In this document: positions 49,461-58,356 of the stretch, one piece after another
Numbering within the stretch: the first letter of the stretch is position 1
Layout: each line of letters starts with the position of its first letter
Assembly: GCF_000002875.2 (NCBI RefSeq)
Contig: NC_009416.2
Span: forward strand, 1,123,501-1,187,500
Source: Leishmania infantum JPCM5
Lineage: Eukaryota; Euglenozoa; Kinetoplastea; Trypanosomatida; Trypanosomatidae
Direction of reading: 5' to 3'
Length of the DNA stretch: 64,000 nt
Made by a program: the position numbers and the translations under genes
The notes under the pieces: model-generated
What the model saw: only the letters and a program-made list of their open reading frames with translations
Told to the model about the DNA's origin: nothing
Database searches by the model: none

Positions 49461-51397
49461 GGGGGGGGTCCCGAAGGATAAAATTAGAGCCGAAAAGGGG
49501 CCCAGGAATCATTTGAGCGAAGTTTTTGAGAACGTACAGTACGAGTTTTCTTGAAAGCGTGGTGAAATATAGTAAGGCCTTGGGGCGGCGGGGTGGTCCA
49601 CTGGGTTTTGTGCTTGTGGTTTGTTTTTCAAGAAGCTTAGAGCTGTGTCTTTTGCCCTTTGGCTTTTTTATACTGTTTTTTTTTTTCTGAGAAGGGAATC
49701 TTGTGAAATGAAAATGCAAAAAAACGCCGACTCCCGCGGTGGAGAAAAACCCACCAACCGAATGTGCTTGGTGTTGGAAAAGAGCGGCGGAGCACGTAAG
49801 ATTCAGACAAAGAACTTCATAGAGATGTTCGATTCTTTGGGTGCTACAACGTGGGGGAAAAGAACAGCGCCGCATCCCGGGTTCGTAGAAAGCAGGCTCT
49901 GTCGCCAGCAAAAAAAAATGATCGCGGATGCGGACTAGAACTTGGAGCTTTTGACCACCAGCGCACTAAACAGATGGTTGCCAGAGGCTCTTTCAGATGT
50001 GAAAAATGTGTTTGATAACGAAAAAAGCGCAACGGGAAGGGGGCGGCCTGCGACCGCGCTGGCTTTGAAAATGGGCAAAGGCTGTTAAAAAAACATGAAG
50101 GGGTGTGTTTGGAAAGGGGTGTTTCAACTGCCAGTTCTGCAGCTATGCAAAATGCGGCGTGTTTTGCCAAAATTTTGGTTGGCGATTTCTGGCTTCCCTG
50201 TCTTTTTTGATAAATGGTCTCGTCATTTTTTCGGTGCCGCTCGGTGGCTTTGGCTTTGGTGGCACCTTGTGGTGGCTGGCGCGGTTTCGCGCAATTTGTG
50301 TGGCTTCGAATGATAAGAATCTAAGGGGCATGCGCCGTATGCCCTCCTTACGGTGTTTGCTAAGAGGAGGGCGCTCCTAGGGCTGTTCCGCTCTGTTTTT
50401 CCCTCGCTTACTTTGCCCGGGAAAAATTGCAGCAATACAGATTGTGGGGGCTCGGCAATCGGCCGGCCCATGAAGACTTGCGTGCCGCCGATTTCAACGC
50501 CCCTGTGATCGGGCTTTTGGCGCCCGGGACGCGATGTCGAGAAGCAGGCAGAGCATCGCGTGTTTTATCGGCGGTTGTTGTTGCTGATCTATGGCAACGC
50601 AAAAAACATGCTTTTCCTCACTCCTCGGCGGTGGTTGGCCTGTTTGTCTTTCACCAGAGGTCGGCGGTTATTTCGGTTTGGTCGAATACCGTTGCACTTT
50701 CCACAAGAATTTCTTTGTTTTTTGGCATCCTGCTGATATCCTTGTCTCGGGTATTCGCGTCTCTACAAGGGGAGGGGGGGGGGTTGTTCGTTGCGTTGCT
50801 GGAAGGTCTGCAATCTGCGCTGGTTAATCGAAACCTGGTTTTGTGCTTCGCTCGCTTTAGGGGTCGAATAATGTTTCTGTGTCGAGTCGATCGGATGTGT
50901 TTTGGCTTCTCTCCTCATTGTGTTCTTTGGGTTGTCGCTGCCACGAAACAAGTGTTGTTTCACGAGGGGTGGTGAGCGTTTCCTTGTGTTCGGCGGTGGG
51001 GTAGCCGCAAATCTTCGTTTCGCGATGGTTGATGGATTCGCGGGCTTTCATCACATTGCGGGTAAGGGGGTGCAAATAAGACGATGGTGGGTCAGCGAGC
51101 GCATGACAGGATTCAGGCTTTCGGGGCATGGCACTGCCAGCACCACAGGGGGTGAAATGCTTCGGGTGCGTGAATGTTCGATTGCAAGCTCTTTGCTGGA
51201 GCAGTGGGGCGCCAGCTGCTTAGCCAAGTCGCATTATTTTTGGTGAGATGTTCATGGGGTTGGGATCATGGTACTCAGCCAAATGGTTGCAATCTGCGCT
51301 GCTTGCTTAAGTGGCGTCAACGTTCGAATGACCGGGGTGGGAAGGGGTCTGTGAGACTCCTGGCTTGTTTGGTGGTGGTGGTGGTGGGGGGGGGGGG
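49461..51397 (+). other. Right-arm G-tracts
   Basis: G8 at 49,461-49,468, G10 at 50,774-50,783, and G12 at 51,386-51,397 preceded by a GGT repeat. All are on the strand that carries the rightward genes. The whole 49.1-51.5 kb stretch is G/T-rich on the plus strand. Confidence 0.8.
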
Positions 51398-51897
51398 AGG
51401 CATGCGCGTCTTCAGCGAAAAGCACCTAATCGTGGATTGAATGTGTGATACTGCAGCGCTGATGTGGCTGAGTAAGTTGTCGTCGGAGAGGAGTGAAGGG
51501 TAAAAGGCGGGGCCGGAGCCGGTGAGCGGACTCATGCAGGCGAATCTGAGGTATTCTTTGCTTGGAATGCGAGACTTCTCCAAAGCTAAAAGAAGAGGGG
51601 GTGGCTTGGTGCTTGGCTCTAAGCACACCTTCCTGTGTGTTTGCATCACCGTGGCGGCGGCAGTACAGGATTCTATGTGCGACTTTATTTTGCACTGTTC
51701 TGTGCAGTGCTGAAAAAAAAAAACCAGTGCCCGGATGCAATCGCCCGTCGTTCACGTCCACACTTCCTACCTCCCGACTTTGAAGATTATTTGACGGCTG
51801 CCTCACAGTGCCGCTGGACGGCGACTGCCATTTCTGCGTGATCAAGCTTCCGTGGCCCAACAACTTTTCTGCTTACCTTGTCGTCTTTCTTTTCACA

Positions 51898-51899
51898 AG
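51898..51899 (+). promoter_or_regulatory. Candidate trans-splice acceptor for the NTAQ1 gene
   Basis: A pyrimidine tract (TTGTCGTCTTTCTTTTC) is followed by ACAAG, the first AG. It lies 45 bases before the ATG at 51944, after the start of the longer open frame, which favours the shorter protein. Confidence 0.6.
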
Positions 51900-51943
51900 T
51901 TAGCAAAGTGTGTTGCAAAGGGAATAAAACTAGTGCAGCGACA

Positions 51944-52669
51944 ATGACGCGTCCTCTTTACTATGCCTTTTGTTACTGCGAAGAAAATGTGTACAAATTT
52001 CTAGAGACGATTTCTGCAATGAGCGATTTATTTGACCGAAGCTGTGCTGTTTTTATGACTTCCTTTTGCTGTGCACCCTGCGATGAGGCTCTCAACGAGT
52101 GGACTTCTGTCGTACCATATAGGCCCTACGAATCTTCAGAGTTTAGGAAGGACATCACAACATGGGATTACCATGTGATTGCTCTGGTGCGGGCGACGCG
52201 CACTGGTAAGTGGTACGTTGTTGATCACGACTCACGGTTGCCACCTACAGAGGATACCGAGCTGGGCTCATTAGCTCCACACTGCATTGATCTTGACAAA
52301 TACGTCGCACAGGTATTGTTTCTCGATACAGCTGTCACAAATGCTGTCTGTTCTGAGCTGACAGAACTTCTGAACCGGGTGCGTTATCGGGTTATTGAGC
52401 GGGACGATTATCTCTCCTTTTTTAGAAGTGATCGGTCTCACATGCAGAAGGAACCGGGAGTGTATCGAACGCTGCCACCACAGTGGCCTTTGATCAATGG
52501 GTGCTCCACTTGCGTAGGGGACGAGGTTAGGAGAAGAGCGGAGTCAACATTGAGCGCGCTGCCGTCAACTTTAAGGGCGAACAACCTTGTATGTTTTATT
52601 AATGCGGCCAATACCACAATCCCAGGGGTAATTATCGACAGACACTCGTTTGCAGATTTTTTTCGATAG
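51944..52669 (+). CDS. NTAQ1: Protein N-terminal glutamine amidohydrolase (NTAQ1/WDYHV1)
   Basis: 241 aa, first gene of the rightward array. The enzyme deamidates N-terminal Gln to Glu, a first step that feeds proteins into the Arg/N-degron degradation pathway in the cytosol or nucleus. The catalytic triad is visible: Cys12 in FCYCEEN, His77 in the namesake WDYHV motif (here WDYHVIALV), and Asp96 (or Asp94) in VVDHDSRLP. Further matches are YRVIERDDYLSFF with SDRSHM (human 'FRVIRADSYLKNFASDRSHM') and PPQWPLI. The C-terminus (CFINAANTTIPGVIIDRHSF) aligns less well, and the middle is longer than in the 205-aa human protein. The start is set by the splice acceptor and by alignment with family members. 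Confidence 0.9.
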   Translation: MTRPLYYAFCYCEENVYKFLETISAMSDLFDRSCAVFMTSFCCAPCDEALNEWTSVVPYRPYESSEFRKDITTWDYHVIALVRATRTGKWYVVDHDSRLPPTEDTELGSLAPHCIDLDKYVAQVLFLDTAVTNAVCSELTELLNRVRYRVIERDDYLSFFRSDRSHMQKEPGVYRTLPPQWPLINGCSTCVGDEVRRRAESTLSALPSTLRANNLVCFINAANTTIPGVIIDRHSFADFFR

Positions 52670-52867
52670 CTATAAAAAAAAACTATTTTATGCGAGTGCG
52701 ATGGAGCTCTGCCACCACAGTAACAGGGTTTCCTTTCGCGCATTGTGGACTGCTGGCTGATGTTTGCGCACCTTTTCTTTCTGCGCGTTAGCTGTCTTCA
52801 TTTTCAATGCCGAGCATAATGAGCTTCAATCCTTCCTTTCTTCCTTCTTACCTTGTCTTCTTCTACA

Positions 52868-52869
52868 AG
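52868..52869 (+). promoter_or_regulatory. Candidate trans-splice acceptor for the SURP-like protein gene
   Basis: A very strong pyrimidine tract (52,828-52,864, TTCCTTTCTTCCTTCTTACC and following) ends in ACAAG. It falls inside the longer open frame that begins at 52,807, pointing to the ATG at 52894 as the true start. Confidence 0.6.
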
Positions 52870-52893
52870 TCTACATACCGAAAAGTTACAGAG

Positions 52894-55452
52894 ATGCATC
52901 AGAGAACGGATGGCACAACCGGCTACTTTAACGATGTTCCGTATTTTACGCCTGTCGAGACGGCTGTCTTCTATGAAGCTGTGCAAAGCTGCCGCTTGCA
53001 CAGGCTTCCGGCGCATTTAATGGTAAAGTCGAGATCTATTCCCTTCTTTACAAATTCCGACTCTGCGTTAGCACGTGCACTGGAAAAAACGGATGCCGAT
53101 AGGAAAGGAAAGCTCAAGGTAGAGTCAAGCGCACCCCTTCCCATATTCACGACAGACTATTCTGCAAACCAGATGCTGTTCAAGGCTTCCGGCAAAGACT
53201 ACGTGTCTCTAAGTGAGGTTTGCAGCATTTTTGATGCGTCGACAAGAAACACTGAGTCCAATACCGTCGACATCAACTCGCTCAACAATGAAGCGATAAA
53301 TAAGGTATGGACTGAGCTGCTTCTCTTCCTCAACAGCTGTAGCGGTTCGGTAGGCAGATTCGTTGTTCACAACATCGATACGCTGTGCAGCATGTCTGAC
53401 GGCTCCTGTGAGTTTCTTGTTTCTCTGCTTTTGGCGGGTGTCGCGTCGATTCTTCGCTACTATTCTCACATCGGCGATCGGGAAGCGCTTCTGAATTCGG
53501 TTTCTGTCGAATTTACCGTTCTCAACACCGAGCTAGGCTCGAGGGTCGCCGACAGTCTCCAGTTTTTTGTTGAAAAGAGCCTGAGGCTGACAGTCTCTCG
53601 CTCACGCGAAGACAATTTCAAGGCAGCATACGATGAGCTAATTTCTTCCATACCCTGCATAGAGTTCTCTGACGACGACTGGATGGATGCAATTTGTGGC
53701 GAGATCGTAGACGCACATGAGATGCTGTGCGACAAAGATACTGATGCGGCCGGTTCTGGGAGTTTCATCTCACCCATAGTGCTGCTCATCGCTCCTCCAG
53801 AGCCTTCTCTGCGTGTAGCTTTGGAGAAGCAAATTTTGGACAGCTACAGCAGCGAGGCTCTACGAGTACAAAGTGACGGAGAATGGAGCCATGCGCAGTT
53901 TGATAAAAACGCACCTCTTGTTTTCATCTGCAGCTCTTATTGGCTTGTTGAGCAGATGAGTATGCCGAGAGGAGATGGCTTGCTACACCGGCTGAACGTG
54001 CAGATCATAGTGCATGGTGGGTTCTGCGAAATCGGGGACTCCGCTGAGGAGGAAATTCTGCGCTGCGTGATCGCCCTGAAAAGCTGCGGCATTCAATGGG
54101 AGGAAATGCGAGTCATGCAGCACAGGGAACCGTCGTACTGGCGACTGGAAGAACCTGTAACCTTTCGAAGCAACAGCGCACTGGCGCAAGAGTGTGCCAA
54201 TGTGCTTCTCCTTCTGTTTCGCCGCTTTCTCACTCCATACTCTCCTTTCAGCAAACAGCCGTACACGTCGCTTCCACGCGACATTTTTTGCTCACGCCGA
54301 GGGTGGGATTTCTACCACAGGCTGACGCAAACGCTGCGTCTCGCCGGGGTCCTGGCGCCTGAGGCGGCTGCTCCCTTCGAAACAATTGAGTTGACGGTTT
54401 TGGGTCGATTTTTATCGTACCGATTTCGAATCGGAGAAGGGGCGCTGATCGGTGACACGCTTACTGTCACTGACGGAAAAGCCATTTTATGGGCGTTTTT
54501 GTTTCGTCAACCGCTAAACGTTCCCCTCGACGTTATCAAAAGCTGTCATGCGTTTGATTCGTGGGTGGATGCTGCGGTTGCGAATTTCTGCAAAACGTAC
54601 CGACTGGAGTTCGAGCCCGAGGCGAGTACACCACGAAAAGCACTTGTAGCGCAGCTGGCACTTTTCGGAATTGGTGATTGTGCCGTTCGGGACAGAGTGC
54701 ACTATCTCCTTAGTTCACCCAGTGGAGTTCGGCTTCCGCTAAGACAACACCTTGTCACGGCAGCGCCTACAAACTGTCGCGGATGGTACGAGCAGGCGCC
54801 CTTGAATGCAGGGCTTGCCCTGGAGAAAAAAGAGGTGAATGTCTTCTGCCTACCCCCTCAGTCGGCATATTGCGAGCTGGAAGCGGTTGAGAAGGGGGTG
54901 AGTTTCCACATACAGTGCCCCATGGAGCTTTCATATCCTCTTATTGTTGCACATTCAGTGCTGCACATTTCGCTGCACAATGTTTGCGTTTTCAGTGAAA
55001 CTGCTGACCCCAGCGTCGTGACTCCGCTCCCTGCACACCTTTTGGAGTCAGGAGTGATGTCCAGCTTGTTGTGTGAAGTGACGAGAGGCAATGCTGGTTT
55101 CTGGCTCGATGGCGTCATGAATGAAATTGTATTGACGTCCTCTGCTTCTTCTGTGCTTGCCCCTTTGACGCTGCAGGGAAGGCAATACATACCATACTGC
55201 GAACGTGAGCTTTTTACGCGAAAAAGGCTTCGGCAGGAGAGAGAGGCAGTCAAAGTCGGCCAATCGGAAGAGTTCAAAGGCACACTTCCACGAACCGCAG
55301 CGGAGCGCAGCGCTGTGGAGGAGCTGGCGGAGCTTATCAGGACCATTGGCAGAGAAAAAGCAGAAAAAGCCGTCCGTGGAAAAAAAGGTTTTAGCTTTTT
55401 GGAGCCGTCACATGAGCTTTACCCATTTTACCTCTATAATTTGAAGCTGTGA
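52894..55452 (+). CDS. Conserved hypothetical protein with C-terminal SURP-like motif
   Basis: 852 aa from the ATG at 52894. A 29-residue longer version from 52807 would have to be translated from a splice-signal tract. Most of the protein matches nothing I recognise. Residues ~130-400 are helical/strand mixed with hydrophobic strands (RFVVHNIDTL, PIVLLIAPP, PLVFICSSYW), reminiscent of a P-loop or helicase-like alpha/beta fold, but no Walker motif is visible. The last ~45 residues read VEELAELIRTIGREKAEKAV followed by GFSFLEPSHELYPFYLYNL, a close fit to the SURP (SWAP) module '(I)..LA..V...G...E......F.FL.....H.YY...L'. SURP domains occur in splicing factors (SF3a120, SWAP), so a role in RNA processing is a reasonable guess. 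Confidence 0.72.
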   Translation: MHQRTDGTTGYFNDVPYFTPVETAVFYEAVQSCRLHRLPAHLMVKSRSIPFFTNSDSALARALEKTDADRKGKLKVESSAPLPIFTTDYSANQMLFKASGKDYVSLSEVCSIFDASTRNTESNTVDINSLNNEAINKVWTELLLFLNSCSGSVGRFVVHNIDTLCSMSDGSCEFLVSLLLAGVASILRYYSHIGDREALLNSVSVEFTVLNTELGSRVADSLQFFVEKSLRLTVSRSREDNFKAAYDELISSIPCIEFSDDDWMDAICGEIVDAHEMLCDKDTDAAGSGSFISPIVLLIAPPEPSLRVALEKQILDSYSSEALRVQSDGEWSHAQFDKNAPLVFICSSYWLVEQMSMPRGDGLLHRLNVQIIVHGGFCEIGDSAEEEILRCVIALKSCGIQWEEMRVMQHREPSYWRLEEPVTFRSNSALAQECANVLLLLFRRFLTPYSPFSKQPYTSLPRDIFCSRRGWDFYHRLTQTLRLAGVLAPEAAAPFETIELTVLGRFLSYRFRIGEGALIGDTLTVTDGKAILWAFLFRQPLNVPLDVIKSCHAFDSWVDAAVANFCKTYRLEFEPEASTPRKALVAQLALFGIGDCAVRDRVHYLLSSPSGVRLPLRQHLVTAAPTNCRGWYEQAPLNAGLALEKKEVNVFCLPPQSAYCELEAVEKGVSFHIQCPMELSYPLIVAHSVLHISLHNVCVFSETADPSVVTPLPAHLLESGVMSSLLCEVTRGNAGFWLDGVMNEIVLTSSASSVLAPLTLQGRQYIPYCERELFTRKRLRQEREAVKVGQSEEFKGTLPRTAAERSAVEELAELIRTIGREKAEKAVRGKKGFSFLEPSHELYPFYLYNLKL

Positions 55453-55800
55453 TGCAGCAGAAATCAAAGGGGCAAGCGGTACGATCTCCACTTCAGCGGG
55501 GCGGTAAGTGCAGAAGCTCTGAGCACACACAAACAAGACCTGCGAGTGACATAGTAAGCTCTTTTCGATACGAGCTGCTGAACGCCACCCTCTCACTGCT
55601 TCTAGGTCGGCTCAGATGCCAGTCTCGTTTTTTCTTCTCACTGTATGCTTCCATGTCGTGCGACCAAGTTTCTGTGCTGTGGCTGTGGGTCGCACAGTCA
55701 ATCAATTGATCATATCTTCTCGTTTCATTCCCTTATGCCATTTTGCCCCATTTAGTCATCCTTATTGCCGTACCGTAGCTGTGCGGGTGAGGTCCTTGAT
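55453..55800. other. Intergenic region
   Basis: 348 bp. A pyrimidine tract and AG near 55,755 probably serve the next gene; nothing else is seen. Confidence 0.6.
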
Positions 55801-56358
55801 ATGGCAGTGAGAGCACGAAAGGCAATGAAGGAAAGGACTGGTCGCACGAGCAGCTTCTACCGCAGCGCGCTTGGCGTGACTCTTCTCGTAGCCGTTCTTT
55901 GTGCTGTTTCGATGAGCTGGTACAGCTCGCATACATTATCTCATACGCTGAGCGGCACATGGAGCGCCGCAGACGGCAAAACTGTCGTCGCTATGTGCGA
56001 TGGTGGTTCTACTTGGAGTGGCACATGCTCCTTAGAGTCGGAGGACTTCCGTTATGAAGGCTCAGTGCTAGCCTCCCCACTGAGCGGTGGTGGGTGGGTT
56101 GCTGTTCTCCGATCAAATGCTGGTAACGCCATTCTTATGGAGCACAAGAAAGGGACCCTAACAGTTGTGTTGGAAAACGTTGGCGGTGCTCTTCGCAAAG
56201 CCGAGTACGTACGCAGCACTACACAAGCAGAGGATTTTCTGACTGCCTTGCGGCTGAAAGGCAAGTACATTGGTGCGCTGTTTGTGATGGTAGGCACCTA
56301 CAAATGGATACAGGTGTCCTTTTTTTGCACATCGCTGCGCCGTGCGAGGCGCTTCTGA
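55801..56358 (+). CDS. Hypothetical small membrane protein
   Basis: 185 aa from the ATG at 55801; the open frame extends 12 codons further from a TTG. No family recognised. A basic N-terminus (AVRARKAMKERTGR) precedes a transmembrane segment (about residues 24-41, ALGVTLLVAVLCAVSMSW). Next is a ~100-residue region with many Gly/Ser/Thr residues and beta-like strands (GTWSAADGKTVVAMC, WVAVLRSNAGNAILM, GTLTVVLENVG), then a C-terminal hydrophobic segment (YIGALFVMVGTYKWIQVSFF) ending in a basic tail. The central part could be a small beta-barrel or lumenal domain. The spacing and composition fit the surrounding gene array. Confidence 0.6.
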   Translation: MAVRARKAMKERTGRTSSFYRSALGVTLLVAVLCAVSMSWYSSHTLSHTLSGTWSAADGKTVVAMCDGGSTWSGTCSLESEDFRYEGSVLASPLSGGGWVAVLRSNAGNAILMEHKKGTLTVVLENVGGALRKAEYVRSTTQAEDFLTALRLKGKYIGALFVMVGTYKWIQVSFFCTSLRRARRF

Positions 56359-56771
56359 CCTGATAGCAAGCTGCTGCTTTACACCCCTTTGCAGCGAAAC
56401 ACAAGAAACCAAAGACGCGCAGTCAAGGCAGTATCCTGTTCGCGGGGAGGGGGGAGGCACCTTTACGAGCGTTTGTGGGGCACTTTTGCACATCGCGGAC
56501 GCCACCGGCGGCCCGGCATTGCAGAATGCACCAATGTCGTCGTCCTCGCCCGCAACCTGCATGCTTGTTTTGATGTCCCTGTATCCTTGTGCCTTTTTCC
56601 ATCCACTCTTCGTCGCGTTCTCGATCACCTTCCCCTAGCTCGATACCGAGGTCAAGGCAAGCGGTAGCGCTGCCTTTTCTCTCTTAGCGACGCACAAGTC
56701 GATTATCCTCTAGGTCTCGCTTTTCCGATAGGAGTCTTCGCCTCATCATACCCGAAGCGGTCGCAGTGGCC
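56359..56771. other. Intergenic region
   Basis: 413 bp between the small membrane protein and COA6, with pyrimidine-rich sequence at 56,590-56,720 that can supply the splice site. No gene seen. Confidence 0.6.
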
Positions 56772-56987
56772 ATGCAGAGCGCCAAAAAGCGAGAGCTTTG
56801 TTACAAGACGCGCGACGCGTTCCACAAATGCCTTGACACCCTCCCCGAGGACCCGGAGAAAGAGTGCGCTGCTCAAAAAAAGTTATTTGAGCAATCATGT
56901 CCCAAGAGTTGGGTGTCCTACTTTGAGAAGCAACGCGAGCGCGAGGTGATCTTGCAGCTTCAGGTGGAGCAGTACAAGGGGCGGTAG
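56772..56987 (+). CDS. COA6: Cytochrome c oxidase assembly factor 6 (COA6)-like, twin-Cys protein
   Basis: 71 aa from the ATG at 56772; the frame extends two codons to a GTG. COA6 acts in the mitochondrial intermembrane space in copper delivery to cytochrome oxidase subunit 2. The protein has exactly the family's CX9C-CX10C arrangement: CYKTRDAFHKC and CAAQKKLFEQSC, followed by PKSWVSYFEKQRE, matching the 'CPQQWIKYFDKRRD' of human COA6. Proteins of this class enter the intermembrane space by oxidative folding rather than by a presequence, in keeping with the absence of one here. The related COX6B family is the main alternative. Confidence 0.87.
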   Translation: MQSAKKRELCYKTRDAFHKCLDTLPEDPEKECAAQKKLFEQSCPKSWVSYFEKQREREVILQLQVEQYKGR

Positions 56988-57306
56988 GTAGTGGCTACTC
57001 TCTGTCTTTTCCGACATGTGCTTGGCTGTCACATTTTTCTGGAGCTGTCTCTTTGGTCACAATCGACGTGCAATTCTGAAATCTTTAGTTTTCTCGGTTG
57101 CGCAACTCGGGCCCCTTTCCCCGGCTCGGCAGCAAGCTTCCGAAGGTGCACTACTTGTACACTCGGCTGACAATCGAGTTGTCCGCTTTGGTGTATGTGC
57201 TGCGGCAGTAAGCTCGCTCGTTTCTCACTTCCAGCCCCTACGAATTGTCGTCCTATCCCTCTTTTCGGTCTGGCTGCGGCTCCCTCCCTTTCCCTTTCTT
57301 CTCACA

Positions 57307-57308
57307 AG
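57307..57308 (+). promoter_or_regulatory. Candidate trans-splice acceptor for EMC6
   Basis: First AG after a clean pyrimidine tract, 49 bases upstream of the EMC6 ATG. Confidence 0.6.
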
Positions 57309-57309
57309 T

Positions 57310-57330
57310 CACACACACACACACACACAC
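57310..57330. repeat. (AC)10 microsatellite in the EMC6 leader
   Basis: Perfect alternating AC directly after the candidate splice acceptor and 26 bases before the ATG, so it should form most of the 5' UTR. Confidence 0.95.
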
Positions 57331-57356
57331 AATACTAGTCAAAAGCAAAAGAAGAC

Positions 57357-57680
57357 ATGAACACGCAGGACGAACGATTTGTGGGCCGTGTGCTGGAGAA
57401 AAACTACGAATCCGTGTTCCAGGTCCGCACGATGGGATCGCTACTGGCGGGGATTGCAGCTGGGGTTCTAGGACTCACGAACTTCCGGGGCCTCTTTTTC
57501 TTCATAGCTTGTGCTGTCGTTACGTCCTTTGCCATCATGGCGTTCGGCTGCGGCGGAAACGCGCACAAGTGCTTCCCGAAAGGCACATCAGAGCTATTCT
57601 CTGTACAGCAATTGCTGTCAGGCGCCATGACCTACATCCTTGTGTGGACGGTGGCGTACGACGCCATCTACATTTTTTAG
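57357..57680 (+). CDS. EMC6: ER membrane protein complex subunit 6 (EMC6)
   Basis: 107 aa, the usual size (110 in human). The EMC inserts tail-anchored and multi-pass proteins into the ER membrane, and EMC6 forms part of the conserved membrane core together with EMC3. The sequence shows a short hydrophilic start (NTQDERFVGRVLEKNYESVF), then two or three hydrophobic helices: TMGSLLAGIAAGVLGLT (human '..SALSGATAGILGLTGLYG'), FFFIACAVVTSFAIMAF, and LLSGAMTYILVWTVAYDAIY (human 'LFTYVLFWTFLYGMVHVY'). The ATG at 57357 follows the splice signal closely. Confidence 0.88.
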   Translation: MNTQDERFVGRVLEKNYESVFQVRTMGSLLAGIAAGVLGLTNFRGLFFFIACAVVTSFAIMAFGCGGNAHKCFPKGTSELFSVQQLLSGAMTYILVWTVAYDAIYIF

Positions 57681-58356
57681 CGTCACTCGGGCAGCCGCAA
57701 GGAGTGCGCGGATACCTCTACCTTCTCCTCATGTTTGTGTGGGGCTGCATTATAATGATCTGAAACTTGGCGTACATCAACTGAAAGCAAGGTGGGCCCA
57801 GTGGGCGTGGAAGACCACGGTGCCATGCTGAGCAGTCGCGTCGGTAATGAGGGTCGAGCGAGCTTGTGGGGAAAAAAATGACGGAGCGCTGCTCCACATG
57901 CGGTGACGAGGAGGAGAATGCCCGCAAACAGCCCTGTGTCTCTGTTCCAGCTGAAGTGTTTTTCAACGTTGCACTCGTGTGCGTTTTACTACCTCTACGT
58001 CACCAGCGTTTTCCTCTCCATGTTGGGCACGTCCTACGTTTTTCCATGCTGCTTCTTGAGCGAATGCTTCATGCACGCACTCGAAAGATATACCAACGTG
58101 GCCACAAAGGACATCAGTGCACGCATGCCCATCTCTTCATCTTTTATCCTCTCTGCTACACGTAATACCATAGACTGCCAGCACGCACTCAACAAACACA
58201 CGCTGGTATCCGATGCTTACGGGGTTGGCAAGTTCAATGTGGTGCCGCTCCTTTTTGTGAAACATAAGCTGCACCTCGGCACATTACTTCACCATACGCT
58301 GAAACACATACACACAAACACAAACCAGTATACACGTGTTCCCTCCACAGCCCAAC
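57681..58356. other. Intergenic region, no gene seen
   Basis: 676 bp between EMC6 and the DUF21 pseudogene. An open frame crosses it in phase with the pseudogene's first block, but the upstream part has no similarity to DUF21 proteins and is UTR-like. Confidence 0.6.

Larger units (their letters stand above)
45930..51943. other. Divergent strand-switch region (probable bidirectional transcription start)
   Basis: All genes to the left are on the minus strand and all to the right on the plus strand. In trypanosomatids such divergent regions are where RNA polymerase II starts in both directions without TATA-type promoters. Six kilobases hold no convincing gene; the longest open frames (243 and 182 codons) have no recognisable features. 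The left half has C-tracts on the plus strand (C9 at 47,378, C10 at 47,958, C8 at 48,563). The right half has G-tracts (G8 at 49,461, G10 at 50,774, G12 at 51,386). Two SIDER-type retroposons lie near the centre. I found no tRNA- or snRNA-like gene. Confidence 0.85.
56988..57356. other. Intergenic region with EMC6 splice signal and (AC)n leader
   Basis: 369 bp. A pyrimidine tract at 57,286-57,304 (CTCCCTTTCCCTTTCTTCTC) is followed by ACAAG, then an (AC)10 run. Nothing else recognised. Confidence 0.65.

Noticed and set aside
49180..49911. 243-codon minus-strand frame inside the strand-switch region
   Set aside because: No domain, signal peptide or splice-signal context; high Ser/Lys/Phe/His content from A/C-rich DNA; it overlaps the 3' end of a retroposon. 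A lineage-specific gene cannot be fully excluded.
57903..58356. N-terminal extension of the first DUF21 pseudogene block (open from a GTG at 57903)
   Set aside because: The ~150 extra residues have no similarity to the intact paralogue and look like translated UTR; the ATG at 58357 is a better ancestral start.
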